From the NCBI GenBank assembly GCA_903858935.1, contig CAIOKO010000135.1:1-52251 (forward strand): DNA of 52,251 bases, written 5' to 3'. Made by a program: the position numbers and the translations under genes. The notes under the pieces are model-generated. The model made no database searches and was not told where the DNA came from. It worked only from the letters and a program-made list of their open reading frames with translations. Shown here piece after piece: positions 36,144 through 44,036 of this stretch; position 1 is the stretch's first letter, and every line of letters starts with the position of its first letter. Origin of the DNA: an uncultured Schlesneria sp. GTDB lineage: Bacteria > Planctomycetota > Planctomycetia > Planctomycetales > Planctomycetaceae.

Positions 36144-36181
36144 CAGACGAATTTTTGATCGGCCAATTTTGAAGTTTGAAC
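36105..36181. repeat. 22-bp inverted repeat overlapping the icd terminator
   Basis: Arms at 36105-36126 and 36160-36181 match at 21 of 22 positions (CGGCCAATTTTGAA is shared). The left arm lies mostly in the loop of the terminator hairpin and touches both of its stem strands, so the two folds compete. The right arm ends 28 bp before the lpxK start. Confidence 0.6.
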
Positions 36182-36209
36182 ACCCGATCCCGGGAAACTG
36201 AGTCGCTGA

Positions 36210-37433
36210 ATGGACGAAGCCGCTCTGTACGAATTGCTCTCGGGACGACGTCGCGATGTCGCTGCGAAACTGCTCCGATGCGGTCTTCAAGTTGCCTCAT
36301 GGGGTTACGCCTCGGTAATGAGCTTACGGAATCTGGCCTATGCCAGGGAATGGTTTCAGGTTCATCAAGTCTCTGTTCCTGTTATCAGCCTCGGTAACAT
36401 CACCACGGGTGGGACCGGCAAAACCCCGATGGCGGCATGGTTAGCGAACTGGCTGGTCGCTCAAGGCCATAAGCCCGGACTACTGAGCCGTGGCTATCGA
36501 ACTCTCAATCAGGGATCTCATTCTCAGTCAGTCGGCAAGCTCAATCAAACATCCCTCGACAAACCCCTACCCGATAAAATCTCTCAACGCGCGAATGACT
36601 TTTCTATTCTAAACCCGTCATGCGACGCGCATGAACCACCCGCGGCGGAGGGAAATGATGAGAAGTTGGTTCTGGATCGGCTTTGTCCAGGAGTTCCACA
36701 TCTTCAGCAGCGGGACCGAGTGAACTCCGCTCGCCGGGCGATTGCTGAGTTTGGTTGTCATGTATTGTTGCTGGATGATGGGTTTCAACATCGCAGATTG
36801 CATCGAAATCTTGATCTGGTGCTCGTTGATGCGTTAAAGCCCTGGGGTTATGGCTATGTTTTACCTCGAGGTCTGTTGCGGGAATCGATGAATGGTTTAC
36901 GCCGTGCGGATTTGATTGTGATTACGCGAGCCGATCAGTGTTCGGCGGATCAGCTTCAAAAGTTGCGAGACGAGTTACGTCGAATTCGAGGGAACGATGA
37001 TTGCGTTGAGGTTGCGTTTAAACCGACTCGACTGGTCGATGCAAACTGGCAGCAGCACGCGTTAAGTTCTGTCGCTGGAATGAAAGCATTTGCGTTTTGT
37101 GGGATCGGCAATCCAGACGGTTTTCGTAAAACGGTGAATTCACTCGGGGTGACTTGCAATCTGGTTCAAGGATTTCCCGATCACTATCACTATCAGGTCG
37201 ATGACCTGGAAAAACTGGCAAAGACGGCCCGAGAGCAAGCGGTTGATGTCGTTTTCATAACACAGAAGGACATCGTGAAGATTTCGGCAGACGCCTGGCA
37301 CGGACCTCCATTATTCGCGGTCGAGATCGGCGTCGAATTTATCCGTGGGCGCGAGTTGCTGGAAACAAGCTTAAGGAGAACGCTGAATTCGCAGGCCTTC
37401 CGGGACGTACCATTTTTCAATTCGGTCGAATAA
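36210..37433 (+). CDS. lpxK: Tetraacyldisaccharide 4'-kinase (LpxK) with an insert
   Basis: A 407-aa enzyme that phosphorylates the lipid A precursor at the inner membrane. The N-terminal helix is followed by SLGNITTGGTGKTP (P-loop, about residues 61-73), then LLSRGYRTL, GNDEKLVLDRLCPGVPH, VLLLDDGFQHRRLHRNLDLV (typical family motif) and LPRGLLRESM. Between LSRGY and GNDE, about 45 extra residues (101-147) are low-complexity and unlike usual LpxK. They include SCDAHEP, encoded by a dispersed DNA repeat at 36619-36637. Its end overlaps the convergent transporter gene by 63 bp. The presence of lpxK implies a lipid A-bearing outer membrane. Confidence 0.9.
   Translation: MDEAALYELLSGRRRDVAAKLLRCGLQVASWGYASVMSLRNLAYAREWFQVHQVSVPVISLGNITTGGTGKTPMAAWLANWLVAQGHKPGLLSRGYRTLNQGSHSQSVGKLNQTSLDKPLPDKISQRANDFSILNPSCDAHEPPAAEGNDEKLVLDRLCPGVPHLQQRDRVNSARRAIAEFGCHVLLLDDGFQHRRLHRNLDLVLVDALKPWGYGYVLPRGLLRESMNGLRRADLIVITRADQCSADQLQKLRDELRRIRGNDDCVEVAFKPTRLVDANWQQHALSSVAGMKAFAFCGIGNPDGFRKTVNSLGVTCNLVQGFPDHYHYQVDDLEKLAKTAREQAVDVVFITQKDIVKISADAWHGPPLFAVEIGVEFIRGRELLETSLRRTLNSQAFRDVPFFNSVE
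36619..36637. repeat. Dispersed repeat core inside lpxK
   Basis: GACGCGC(A/G)TGAACC and flanks match 12767-12785 at 17 of 19 positions, and match the reverse complement of the intergenic repeat at 16247-16276. It lies in the LpxK insert absent from usual family members. Confidence 0.5.
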
Positions 37434-38903
37434 CCCCTGCATCACGATGGCCAGCACGGCAGCGGGAATTGCCCCTTGCAGGATCATGCTGTGGTTATTG
37501 AGTCTGACGCCATTGAGGATTGGTTCGCCGTAACCGCCCGCACCGATCAGCACCCCAATCGTGGCGGTTCCGACATTGATCACAGCTGCTGTTTTGATTC
37601 CCGCCAGAATCATCGGCGAGGCGAGAGGCAGTTCAAGTAATCGAAGTCGTGCAAACGGTTCCAGACCCAGTACTGCGGCAGATTCTTGCAGGGAATGAGG
37701 GATAATTGTCAGGCCCTGATATGTGTTACGCACGATTGGCAATAGACTGTAGAGGAATAAAGCCGCGATCGCAGGCCAGAAGCCGATTCCTAAAAGCGGT
37801 ATCATGAAGACAAGAATCGCCATCGATGGGATCGTCTGCATTACCCCGATCACTCCGAGGATGATCTGACCGAACCTGGGCAGCTTGGCTGCCGCGATTC
37901 CCAGTGGGATCGCCACGATGACTGCGGCCACGAGTGACAACGTGACCAGTTGCAGATGGTCACGCGTGTTTCTCAGTAGATCCCAAAACAGGCGGTGACT
38001 CGTCGTTTCAGGCGCGATCGAGATTTGCAGTCGATCTCTTAACGCGGTCGAGGCAACCTGACGTTCCGATTGACGGTCGAGTTTCACTCGGGAATTCAAT
38101 TCAACCATCGACGCATCATCAAAGTGGCCTTCCAGCAGCTTCCATGCATTGATGACATCAGGTTGCTGTTCTTCCATGGCCAATCGATAGAGTATCACAC
38201 ACTGATACGCAGGAAAAAAACTTCGATCGTCTTTGAGGACCCGCAGTTTATAGAAACGAATGTCAGCGTCGGTGGAATTCAAATCGGTGACTTGAATTGT
38301 TCCGGATTCCAGGCCTCGATAGGCAATGTCGTGGTCCATTCCGAGGGGTTCTTGCGGCAGCTGATAAGTCCGTTTCAGGCCAAGCCAACCATCCTCGCGG
38401 CCTTTGAATTCGTTGCTGAATCCGTAAGCCAGTTTCGGATGCCGGGCTAAATCGGAAATCGTTCGAATCGAAAGCTTTTCTGCCAGATCCTCTTTCATTC
38501 CGAGCGCGTACGTATTGTTAAATCCCAGCTTATTCGTCATTCCAATCCCACGCATGGCGAGAGCATCCCGCATACCTTGCTCATCGCGAATTCGTTCCGA
38601 TTTGAGAATCTCTTGTGTCAGTGTGCCGGTGTAATCGGCGTACGCGTCAATCGATCCATTTTCAAGAGCCTGATAGACAATCTGTGTTCCTCCCATCGCA
38701 GCAAGATGCCTGGCCTTGTATCCCGCATGCTCGGCAATTAACGTCAGCATTTCACCCAGAATGACCCCTTCGGTCAGCGCTTTGGATCCGATCTGGATCG
38801 ACTTCGACTTGGGTCCCTCGGCTGTAACGGAGCCCGTGAGTAACGTCCCCAGGATCGTCAGCGTCACAGCGAAACGACTTTTCAGATTGTCCTGAATGTT
38901 CAT
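37371..38903 (-). CDS. ABC transporter fused binding protein and permease (OpuC/ProX-ProW-type)
   Basis: A 510-aa protein. A signal peptide ends near GSVTAEG. A periplasmic binding domain (about 35-300) follows, with IQIGSKALTEGVILGEM, DAYADYTGTLTQEIL and ALGMKEDLAEKL, the usual features of osmoprotectant (glycine betaine, choline, carnitine) binding proteins. A permease domain (about 320-500) has VMQTIPSMAILVFMIPLLG, IVRNTYQGL and NVGTATIGVLIGAGGYG. The order, binding protein first and permease second, is opposite to the common OpuB/EgtU-type fusions I know of. It works with the ATPase encoded just upstream, whose stop overlaps its start. The substrate is inferred, not shown. Confidence 0.88.
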   Translation of the reverse strand: MNIQDNLKSRFAVTLTILGTLLTGSVTAEGPKSKSIQIGSKALTEGVILGEMLTLIAEHAGYKARHLAAMGGTQIVYQALENGSIDAYADYTGTLTQEILKSERIRDEQGMRDALAMRGIGMTNKLGFNNTYALGMKEDLAEKLSIRTISDLARHPKLAYGFSNEFKGREDGWLGLKRTYQLPQEPLGMDHDIAYRGLESGTIQVTDLNSTDADIRFYKLRVLKDDRSFFPAYQCVILYRLAMEEQQPDVINAWKLLEGHFDDASMVELNSRVKLDRQSERQVASTALRDRLQISIAPETTSHRLFWDLLRNTRDHLQLVTLSLVAAVIVAIPLGIAAAKLPRFGQIILGVIGVMQTIPSMAILVFMIPLLGIGFWPAIAALFLYSLLPIVRNTYQGLTIIPHSLQESAAVLGLEPFARLRLLELPLASPMILAGIKTAAVINVGTATIGVLIGAGGYGEPILNGVRLNNHSMILQGAIPAAVLAIVMQGLFDRIEKWYVPEGLRIQRSP

Positions 38904-39643
38904 TGATTCGATCCAAGATTGGGGATGCGCTGTGCTCGGATAAAGTCAGTGACGAATGGGTCTGCGGGACGGTTCGCAAAGTCTTCCAGCGTTCCCTTTT
39001 GCACGATCCGACCATCTTTAAGCAGTATGACATTGTCGCCCAGGAAGTCCGCTTCACCGAGATCATGCGTGACCAGCAGCACAGTTTTCTGCAGCGAACA
39101 AAAAATCTCTTTCAAATCGTTTTGAAGATCGTATCGGACGAGTGGGTCAAGTGCTCCCATCGGTTCATCGAGCAGCATCAAATCCGGTTCCAGCATCAAG
39201 GCGCGCATGATGCCGACGCGTTGACGTTGACCTCCTGACATCTGATGCGGATAACGATTCAAGACGTCGTGGGGAAGTCGCGTCAGATCCGCCAGTTCTT
39301 CGACGCGCGCGTTCACACGCGACACCTCCCAGCCCAGGTGTCTGGCAAGCAGCCCTGCGTTTCCTTGCGCCGTTAAGTGCGGAAACAAGCCCCCGTCCTG
39401 AAGCACAAACCCCATCCTCTGTCTCAATTTCTGAACGCTCTGTGAAGTCACGATTTCGTCGTTGAAGAATACTTGTCCCTGGTCCGGGGGAATTAAGCCC
39501 GCCACGACTCGCAACAACGTGCTTTTTCCACAACCGCTCGGTCCAAGAAGCACAGTCGTTCTCCCGACGGGAATTTCCATCGACATCGGATGCAGGACCA
39601 TCCTGGTTCCGAATGTCTTGGCAATATCGACCAGTCTCAACAT
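38900..39643 (-). CDS. ABC transporter ATPase, OpuCA/ProV-type
   Basis: A 247-aa cytoplasmic ATPase. Walker A is GPSGCGKST, the Q-loop lies in GFVLQDGGLFPHLT, the signature is MSGGQRQRVGIMRAL, Walker B is LMLLDEPMGALD and the switch His is in LLVTHDLGEADFLGD. It lacks the C-terminal CBS domains that many OpuCA/ProV ATPases have. Its stop overlaps the start of the fused binding protein/permease by 4 bp, so the two are coupled. Its own start overlaps the end of the acyltransferase gene by 7 bp. Confidence 0.92.
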   Translation of the reverse strand: MLRLVDIAKTFGTRMVLHPMSMEIPVGRTTVLLGPSGCGKSTLLRVVAGLIPPDQGQVFFNDEIVTSQSVQKLRQRMGFVLQDGGLFPHLTAQGNAGLLARHLGWEVSRVNARVEELADLTRLPHDVLNRYPHQMSGGQRQRVGIMRALMLEPDLMLLDEPMGALDPLVRYDLQNDLKEIFCSLQKTVLLVTHDLGEADFLGDNVILLKDGRIVQKGTLEDFANRPADPFVTDFIRAQRIPNLGSNQ

Positions 39644-40839
39644 CCGGCTTCCTTTTGTGAGGCGTTAATGACATCGAGACCTGCCTGGACCTCATTTTCA
39701 ATTCGTCGCGTCCACTCGGCGATCGCTCCTCGGCCTCCCCGTTCTTTCGGAATTTCGAGAGGCATTCCGAACCGTACCACAACTCGTCTCGGTCCACGAA
39801 CGCCGGGATAATCGGCTTTGAGGACATCCTCTTCAAACTTATCAAGCGTTTCTGCGACACGCTCGATCACCGGCTTTTCCGAGACATAGTCACCCGGATA
39901 ACTATAAAGCTGAATCACGAAGAACAGATCTTCCATGTCCGCGTTCAGGGTTTCCGTCTGCTCGTCATTCAAGTCGGATTCATCCATCTGCTGGATGATG
40001 GAGCGTCGTGCGTCGCGAACTCGTTCAGGGATCGACTCGATACCACGTGGCCGACCTTGTTTGTCTTCCAGTCGGTCAAGGACATAGTTGGCGAGTCCCC
40101 CAATCCGTTCGACAAGTCCGCCACGATGCGACTGTCCCATGTATTCCATTTCTTTCAAAGTCAGTAGCCCCTCGGCAATCCGGTAAACGCGGGCATCCAA
40201 AGGCAAATTCGGTCGCGGACGCCAGTGAAGCGACTGCTCCAGCCGGTTCAGGGTTTCGTTGAGTGATGGCGTTGGATCGTTGAGATAAAAGCATTTCAGC
40301 GAGCATGGGATGACAACGACTTTACGCGACGCCCGTTTCGACGCGGACAAGGCAATCGCTGCCGCACCATCGCGGAAGGGGCTGACGCGATCGCTATGAT
40401 GATAAATATCCCCTTCGGGAAAGATCACCAGCGGATGGCGGCTTTCGCTTAGAATCTCGATCGAACGTTTCAGTGCCCTTGTGTCACTCGATTCACGGTC
40501 CACGCTGAAGCAGCCATGTCGCTGAAGCATCCAGCGCTGAAAGGGTGTGCTCAACTGGAACACCTGCCAGGCCGTCATGAAATGAAACGGCAAATGAACG
40601 CGATGCGAGGTCTCGATCAGGACGTACGAATCGTAATGAAACGAATGGTTCGGCGTAATCAGAATTCCCACACCGTCGTCAATGGCACCGCGCAGGTGAT
40701 CGAGACCCTGGATGTCAAGATGGTCGATCCGCTGTCGCTTCAGATCCCGCTGGATCAATGGTCGCATCCAGCGAACCAGCCATGGTGTCATCCGGGGTTC
40801 CCAGGTTCGTGGCGGGGTCTGATATGGCTGACGGTTCAT
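39637..40839 (-). CDS. PlsC-type 1-acyl-glycerol-3-phosphate acyltransferase family protein
   Basis: A 400-aa protein from the ATG at 40839 (MNRQPYQTPPR). The acyltransferase motif I is TPNHSFHYDSY (NHX4D), and motif III is VIFPEGDIYHHSDRVSP. Motif II-like FSVDRES lies between them. The family transfers acyl chains to lysophosphatidic acid or related lipids at the membrane. The domain covers about residues 35-215. The C-terminal 180 residues (to NASQKEAGC) are helical, charged and extra compared with standard PlsC. Its gene ends inside the ATPase start, so the acyltransferase and transporter are probably one operon. Confidence 0.85.
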   Translation of the reverse strand: MNRQPYQTPPRTWEPRMTPWLVRWMRPLIQRDLKRQRIDHLDIQGLDHLRGAIDDGVGILITPNHSFHYDSYVLIETSHRVHLPFHFMTAWQVFQLSTPFQRWMLQRHGCFSVDRESSDTRALKRSIEILSESRHPLVIFPEGDIYHHSDRVSPFRDGAAAIALSASKRASRKVVVIPCSLKCFYLNDPTPSLNETLNRLEQSLHWRPRPNLPLDARVYRIAEGLLTLKEMEYMGQSHRGGLVERIGGLANYVLDRLEDKQGRPRGIESIPERVRDARRSIIQQMDESDLNDEQTETLNADMEDLFFVIQLYSYPGDYVSEKPVIERVAETLDKFEEDVLKADYPGVRGPRRVVVRFGMPLEIPKERGGRGAIAEWTRRIENEVQAGLDVINASQKEAGC

Positions 40840-40950
40840 TTCAAGCAACCAAGGACGAGGCTGAAAACAAAGTGAATTTCGCTAGCGTATCACGTTACAA
40901 AATTAACAGCGATCACGCTGAATATCCGATCGACATCGATTGATCTTATC

Positions 40951-40962
40951 CAGGCATGCCTG
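40951..40962. promoter_or_regulatory. 12-bp perfect palindrome between acyltransferase and sulfatase genes
   Basis: CAGGCATGCCTG lies in the 180-bp divergent spacer, about 58 bp upstream of the sulfatase ATG. It is the size and symmetry of a repressor half-site pair, but no regulator is known. Confidence 0.3.
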
Positions 40963-41019
40963 AATCCTTTCGTTGGAAGTTCTTTGAGCTTTTTTCAGCC
41001 CAACGCTAACATTCGTAAC

Positions 41020-42564
41020 ATGAACACTTTTCTAAAAGTCATGACCGTGTGCGTGTTTGCAAACGCGTTCAACTCGTCTGCAGTCGCCCAGCCTTCACGT
41101 CCAAACATTGTTTATATCCTGGCGGATGATCTCGGCTACGGAGACGTGCAGGCGTTCAACCCGAAGAACGGGAAAATCAAAACGCCGAATCTTGATCGTT
41201 TGGCGACTCAGGGGATGATGTTCCGCGATGCCCACAGTGGTTCATCTGTCTGTTCACCAACCCGCTATGGTCTTCTGACCGGCCGGTACTCGTGGCGAAC
41301 GAGAATGCAATCGGGGGTTCTTAACGGATTTTCCCCTCCATTGATTCCTCGCGATCGACTGACCGTTCCCGCATTGCTGAAACAACACGGTTACGCGACA
41401 GCCTGTGTTGGAAAATGGCATCTGGGAATGGACTGGCCAAAATCGCCCGGGTCATCATTCGATCCTTCTGGAAAGGTTGTTCCTGCTCTCTCAGACATCG
41501 ACTGGAAAAGCACGATTTCTAATGGACCGACGTCGCTAGGGTTCGACTATTATTTCGGGATCAGCGCATCGCTCGACATGCCCCCCTACGTTTTCATTGA
41601 AAATGATAAGGTCACTTCCCTTCCGACGACCGAGAAGAAATGGATTCGCTCCGGTCCCGCCGCTGTAGACTTTGAAGCGATCGACGTCTTGCCCGCCTTG
41701 ACAAACAGGTCCATCGAACTGATCGATCGCTTCAGCAAAGACGCTCATTCCGGTAAACCGTTCTTTCTGTATCTCGCCCTTGCCTCGCCACATACTCCTG
41801 TATTACCCACAAAAGAGTGGCAAGGGAAAAGCGGTCTGAGTGATTATGCCGATTTCGTGATGCAGACGGACGCCGCAATCGGTGATGTATTGGCCCGATT
41901 GGATAAAAATCAATTGACGGAAAACACGCTCGTGATCGTGACCAGCGACAACGGTTTTGCACCCCCCGGTGATCCGCAAAACGAGCTGCGTAAATCGGGC
42001 CATTTGCCGAGCGGCCCATTTCGCGGCAGTAAGGCCGATATTTTCGAAGGGGGCCACCGAGTCCCTTTCATCGTACGCTGGCCTTCAAAAATTCCTTCAG
42101 GAACAATCAGCGATCGAACAATCTGCCATACGGATTTGATGGCAACTTGCTCGGAATTGCTTAACTCACCCGTTCCCGACAACGCCGGTGAAGACAGTGT
42201 CAGTTTTCTGCCAGCACTGCTGGGGAAGTTCGATGCCGCAAATCGCCCCACGATTGTCAACCACAGCTCCATCGGACGCTTCGCCGTCCGGGAAGGGGTC
42301 TGGAAGCTGTCGCTTTGTCCCGGCTCAGGCGGTTGGGCCTCTCCAAAGGACGAAGAAGCGATTCGGCTGGGTCTTCCTCAACTGCAATTATATGATCTTG
42401 CGAAAGACCCCGCTGAAGTCACAAATTTACAGGCAACACACCCCGAAATTGTCAGCCGATTGAAAGCTCGTCTTCGAACAGAAATTGCTAACGGTCGATC
42501 CACCCCGGGGACAAAACAGTTCAACGACGTCCCTGTTCATATCGAGGCTCTTGCTTCTGAATAA
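41020..42564 (+). CDS. Secreted sulfatase (arylsulfatase A-like)
   Basis: About 514 aa from the ATG at 41020 (MNTFLKVMTVCVFANAF); an upstream TTG at 40984 is possible. A signal peptide ends near SSAVAQP. The metal site begins with NIVYILADDLGYGDV. The active-site Cys is in SVCSPTRYGLLTGRY (C-x-P-x-R), which must be converted to formylglycine by a sulfatase-maturating enzyme not seen here. VGKWHLGM, SPHTPVLPT and VTSDNG are further catalytic motifs. It removes sulfate esters from organic substrates, probably polysaccharides, in the periplasm or outside. Planctomycetes have large sulfatase sets. It stands alone. Confidence 0.92.
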   Translation: MNTFLKVMTVCVFANAFNSSAVAQPSRPNIVYILADDLGYGDVQAFNPKNGKIKTPNLDRLATQGMMFRDAHSGSSVCSPTRYGLLTGRYSWRTRMQSGVLNGFSPPLIPRDRLTVPALLKQHGYATACVGKWHLGMDWPKSPGSSFDPSGKVVPALSDIDWKSTISNGPTSLGFDYYFGISASLDMPPYVFIENDKVTSLPTTEKKWIRSGPAAVDFEAIDVLPALTNRSIELIDRFSKDAHSGKPFFLYLALASPHTPVLPTKEWQGKSGLSDYADFVMQTDAAIGDVLARLDKNQLTENTLVIVTSDNGFAPPGDPQNELRKSGHLPSGPFRGSKADIFEGGHRVPFIVRWPSKIPSGTISDRTICHTDLMATCSELLNSPVPDNAGEDSVSFLPALLGKFDAANRPTIVNHSSIGRFAVREGVWKLSLCPGSGGWASPKDEEAIRLGLPQLQLYDLAKDPAEVTNLQATHPEIVSRLKARLRTEIANGRSTPGTKQFNDVPVHIEALASE

Positions 42565-42620
42565 TCACGATTTGTTTTGGCTCGAAGGCTCAAATTTCCA
42601 GCATGGCAATTCGTCGAAAC

Positions 42621-42806
42621 TTATTCAGAATGACGTGAATCGCCGTGATCAATGATCGTCGACGGTCGTCGTTCCTCTTCAATGAACACTCCAGGGGGAG
42701 CGATCACTCGACAGCGCTTCCCCTTTCCGTAAAGGTGCTTGATGACAATCCGCTTGTCGTCGACAACGATCGTGAAGACGGATCCTTTCACGGTGCGTAA
42801 TCTCAT
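42621..42806 (-). CDS. Small CsrA-like protein
   Basis: A 61-aa protein. FTIVVDDKRIVIKHLYGKGK, then CRVIAPPGVFIEEERR, follows the CsrA pattern of short strands ending in 'AP..V.i.R.E', although key positions are altered and the N-terminus differs. CsrA proteins bind RNA and control translation. The start ATG has AGAAGA upstream. The next gene on this strand starts 428 bp upstream. The similarity is by eye and could be chance in so short a protein. Confidence 0.5.
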   Translation of the reverse strand: MRLRTVKGSVFTIVVDDKRIVIKHLYGKGKRCRVIAPPGVFIEEERRPSTIIDHGDSRHSE

Positions 42807-42898
42807 GTCTTCTTTTCTTTCATTTCCATGTTTTCAAAAACATTCACCAACAAAGTGATGGGGATCGAGGGTCGATAAAATCGTGACAGAATTTGCAA

Positions 42899-43234
42899 TC
42901 AAATTTCTTTCACGTCGTAACAAGTCGAAACGAGCGTCAGGCAGTATCGTTTTCCATTCACGATGGTCCTGATGGTGCACGGCACGAACGGCTCGCCACC
43001 CAATGCGGCGTCGACTCGGGGCTCGACGATCGTTCCGTTGTCGTTCGTAGCTTCATCCACGAGCCACTCGGCCAGATCGTGTTTGTGGCGTTGTAACCGC
43101 TGCCATTCTCTCGCGTCCGATTCCCAGACCTCACATTGCCTGGCCATCAGCTCGCTTAACTGCTGAACACGCTCGCGGATCTCTCCCAATCTCTGGTAAA
43201 GCTGATCTCGTTCGGTTGAAGTCGAAAACCCCAT
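42899..43234 (-). CDS. Small coiled-coil protein
   Basis: A 111-aa protein from the ATG at 43234 (MGFSTSTERDQLYQRLGEIR); the longer frame reaches into the divergent promoter. Residues 8-60 are a charged helical region (LGEIRERVQQLSELMARQCE) followed by WQRLQRHKHDLAEWLVDEA. The C-terminal 45 residues are strand-like with PFVPCTIRTIVNGKRYCLTL. No family is recognised. It is divergent from the small-ORF/AT-hook pair. Confidence 0.6.
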   Translation of the reverse strand: MGFSTSTERDQLYQRLGEIRERVQQLSELMARQCEVWESDAREWQRLQRHKHDLAEWLVDEATNDNGTIVEPRVDAALGGEPFVPCTIRTIVNGKRYCLTLVSTCYDVKEI

Positions 43235-43303
43235 GGTTATTTCAAGCGAAAAATACAGGTGTATCAGTACGAGGGATACGTAAGAGATGCGACAAGGATA
43301 GTG

Positions 43304-43309
43304 TATAAT
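43304..43309 (+). promoter_or_regulatory. Perfect -10 box before the 37-aa ORF
   Basis: TATAAT at 43304-43309 would place the transcript start near 43316, only about 8 nt before the ATG at 43324, so the first message would be nearly leaderless. No -35 match is seen 17 bp upstream. Confidence 0.4.
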
Positions 43310-43323
43310 ATGGTCAAAAAAAC

Positions 43324-43437
43324 ATGTCGTCAAGTCCAATTAAGGAAAATCTTTTTCCGGAAGAGAGAAAATCGCCTGTACGGATGACAAAACGTGTGAA
43401 CGTCACTAGCTTTAAGCGGGTGGTTCAACTTTTTTGA
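43324..43437 (+). CDS. 37-aa leader ORF before the AT-hook gene
   Basis: MSSSPIKENLFPEERKSPVR continues to TKRVNVTSFKRVVQLF and stops within TTTTTTGAGGAGG. Its stop is thus one base before or within the ribosome site of the next gene, so ribosomes ending here would be placed to restart. It is basic and has no known relative. It begins just after a TATAAT box. It is not certain to be translated. Confidence 0.4.
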   Translation: MSSSPIKENLFPEERKSPVRMTKRVNVTSFKRVVQLF

Positions 43438-43449
43438 GGAGGAATTTGC

Positions 43450-43812
43450 GTGCCAGTAAAATATGAAGTGAAGGGTGTCGACGTCGTAACCAGTACAGCC
43501 GAGTCGCTGAAGAAGGCGACCGAACAGCTGACTCAGGTGGCCTATGAGATGCAACAGCATGATTTGAAGCAGGCACTCTTCCCTTGGACGCAGCGCCAGT
43601 GGGATTGTCTCGACGTGATCATCACTTTGGCAAACCAGTGTGTCGCGGTGCTCCCAGCCCAGATTATCGCGAAGTCGCAGAATCGCCCTTCGCAATACGA
43701 AATCATGCAGAAACGTTCGAAACGAGACGTCGCTGCGAGAAAAGCACGAAATGCCGGAATCGCCGATGGGCCTCCAAAAAAACGAGGACGACCTCGTAAA
43801 AAATCCGACTGA
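43450..43812 (+). CDS. AT-hook DNA-binding protein
   Basis: A 120-aa protein starting at GTG (MPVKYEVKGVDVVTSTAESL), preceded by GAGGAGG at optimal spacing, which decides the start. Residues 10-80 are helical. The C-terminus, PKKRGRPRKKSD, is a textbook AT-hook (core GRP flanked by Lys/Arg) that binds the minor groove of AT-rich DNA. A single hook on a small helical protein suggests a nucleoid-associated or regulatory role. It follows the 37-aa ORF by 12 bp and is probably coupled to it. Confidence 0.75.
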   Translation: MPVKYEVKGVDVVTSTAESLKKATEQLTQVAYEMQQHDLKQALFPWTQRQWDCLDVIITLANQCVAVLPAQIIAKSQNRPSQYEIMQKRSKRDVAARKARNAGIADGPPKKRGRPRKKSD

Positions 43813-43893
43813 TAACCCACGAATGCGAATCAAGATTTTCGCTTTGTGATTCGCTCTACCAGGACGATTCGGGCTGAACAGATTTGCGGAGCA

Positions 43894-43918
43894 GTGGGAC
43901 ACGATGGCGTGTCCCCAC
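43894..43918 (+). terminator. Hairpin after the AT-hook gene
   Basis: GTGGGACACG and CGTGTCCCCAC form a stem of about 10 bp with one bulge and a 4-nt loop, followed by TCTGTCTCCCT. It is likely the terminator of the AT-hook gene, though the T run is weak. Confidence 0.45.
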
Positions 43919-44036
43919 TCTGTCTCCCTAAGATGCACGTAACCCGATGTTTCCAGAATCGCTTTGCCGATTTGGAGGCAATTCCGTTACCATGGCGACA
44001 TGGTCGCGGACCAGACGTTCTAATAGCGAGGGTATC

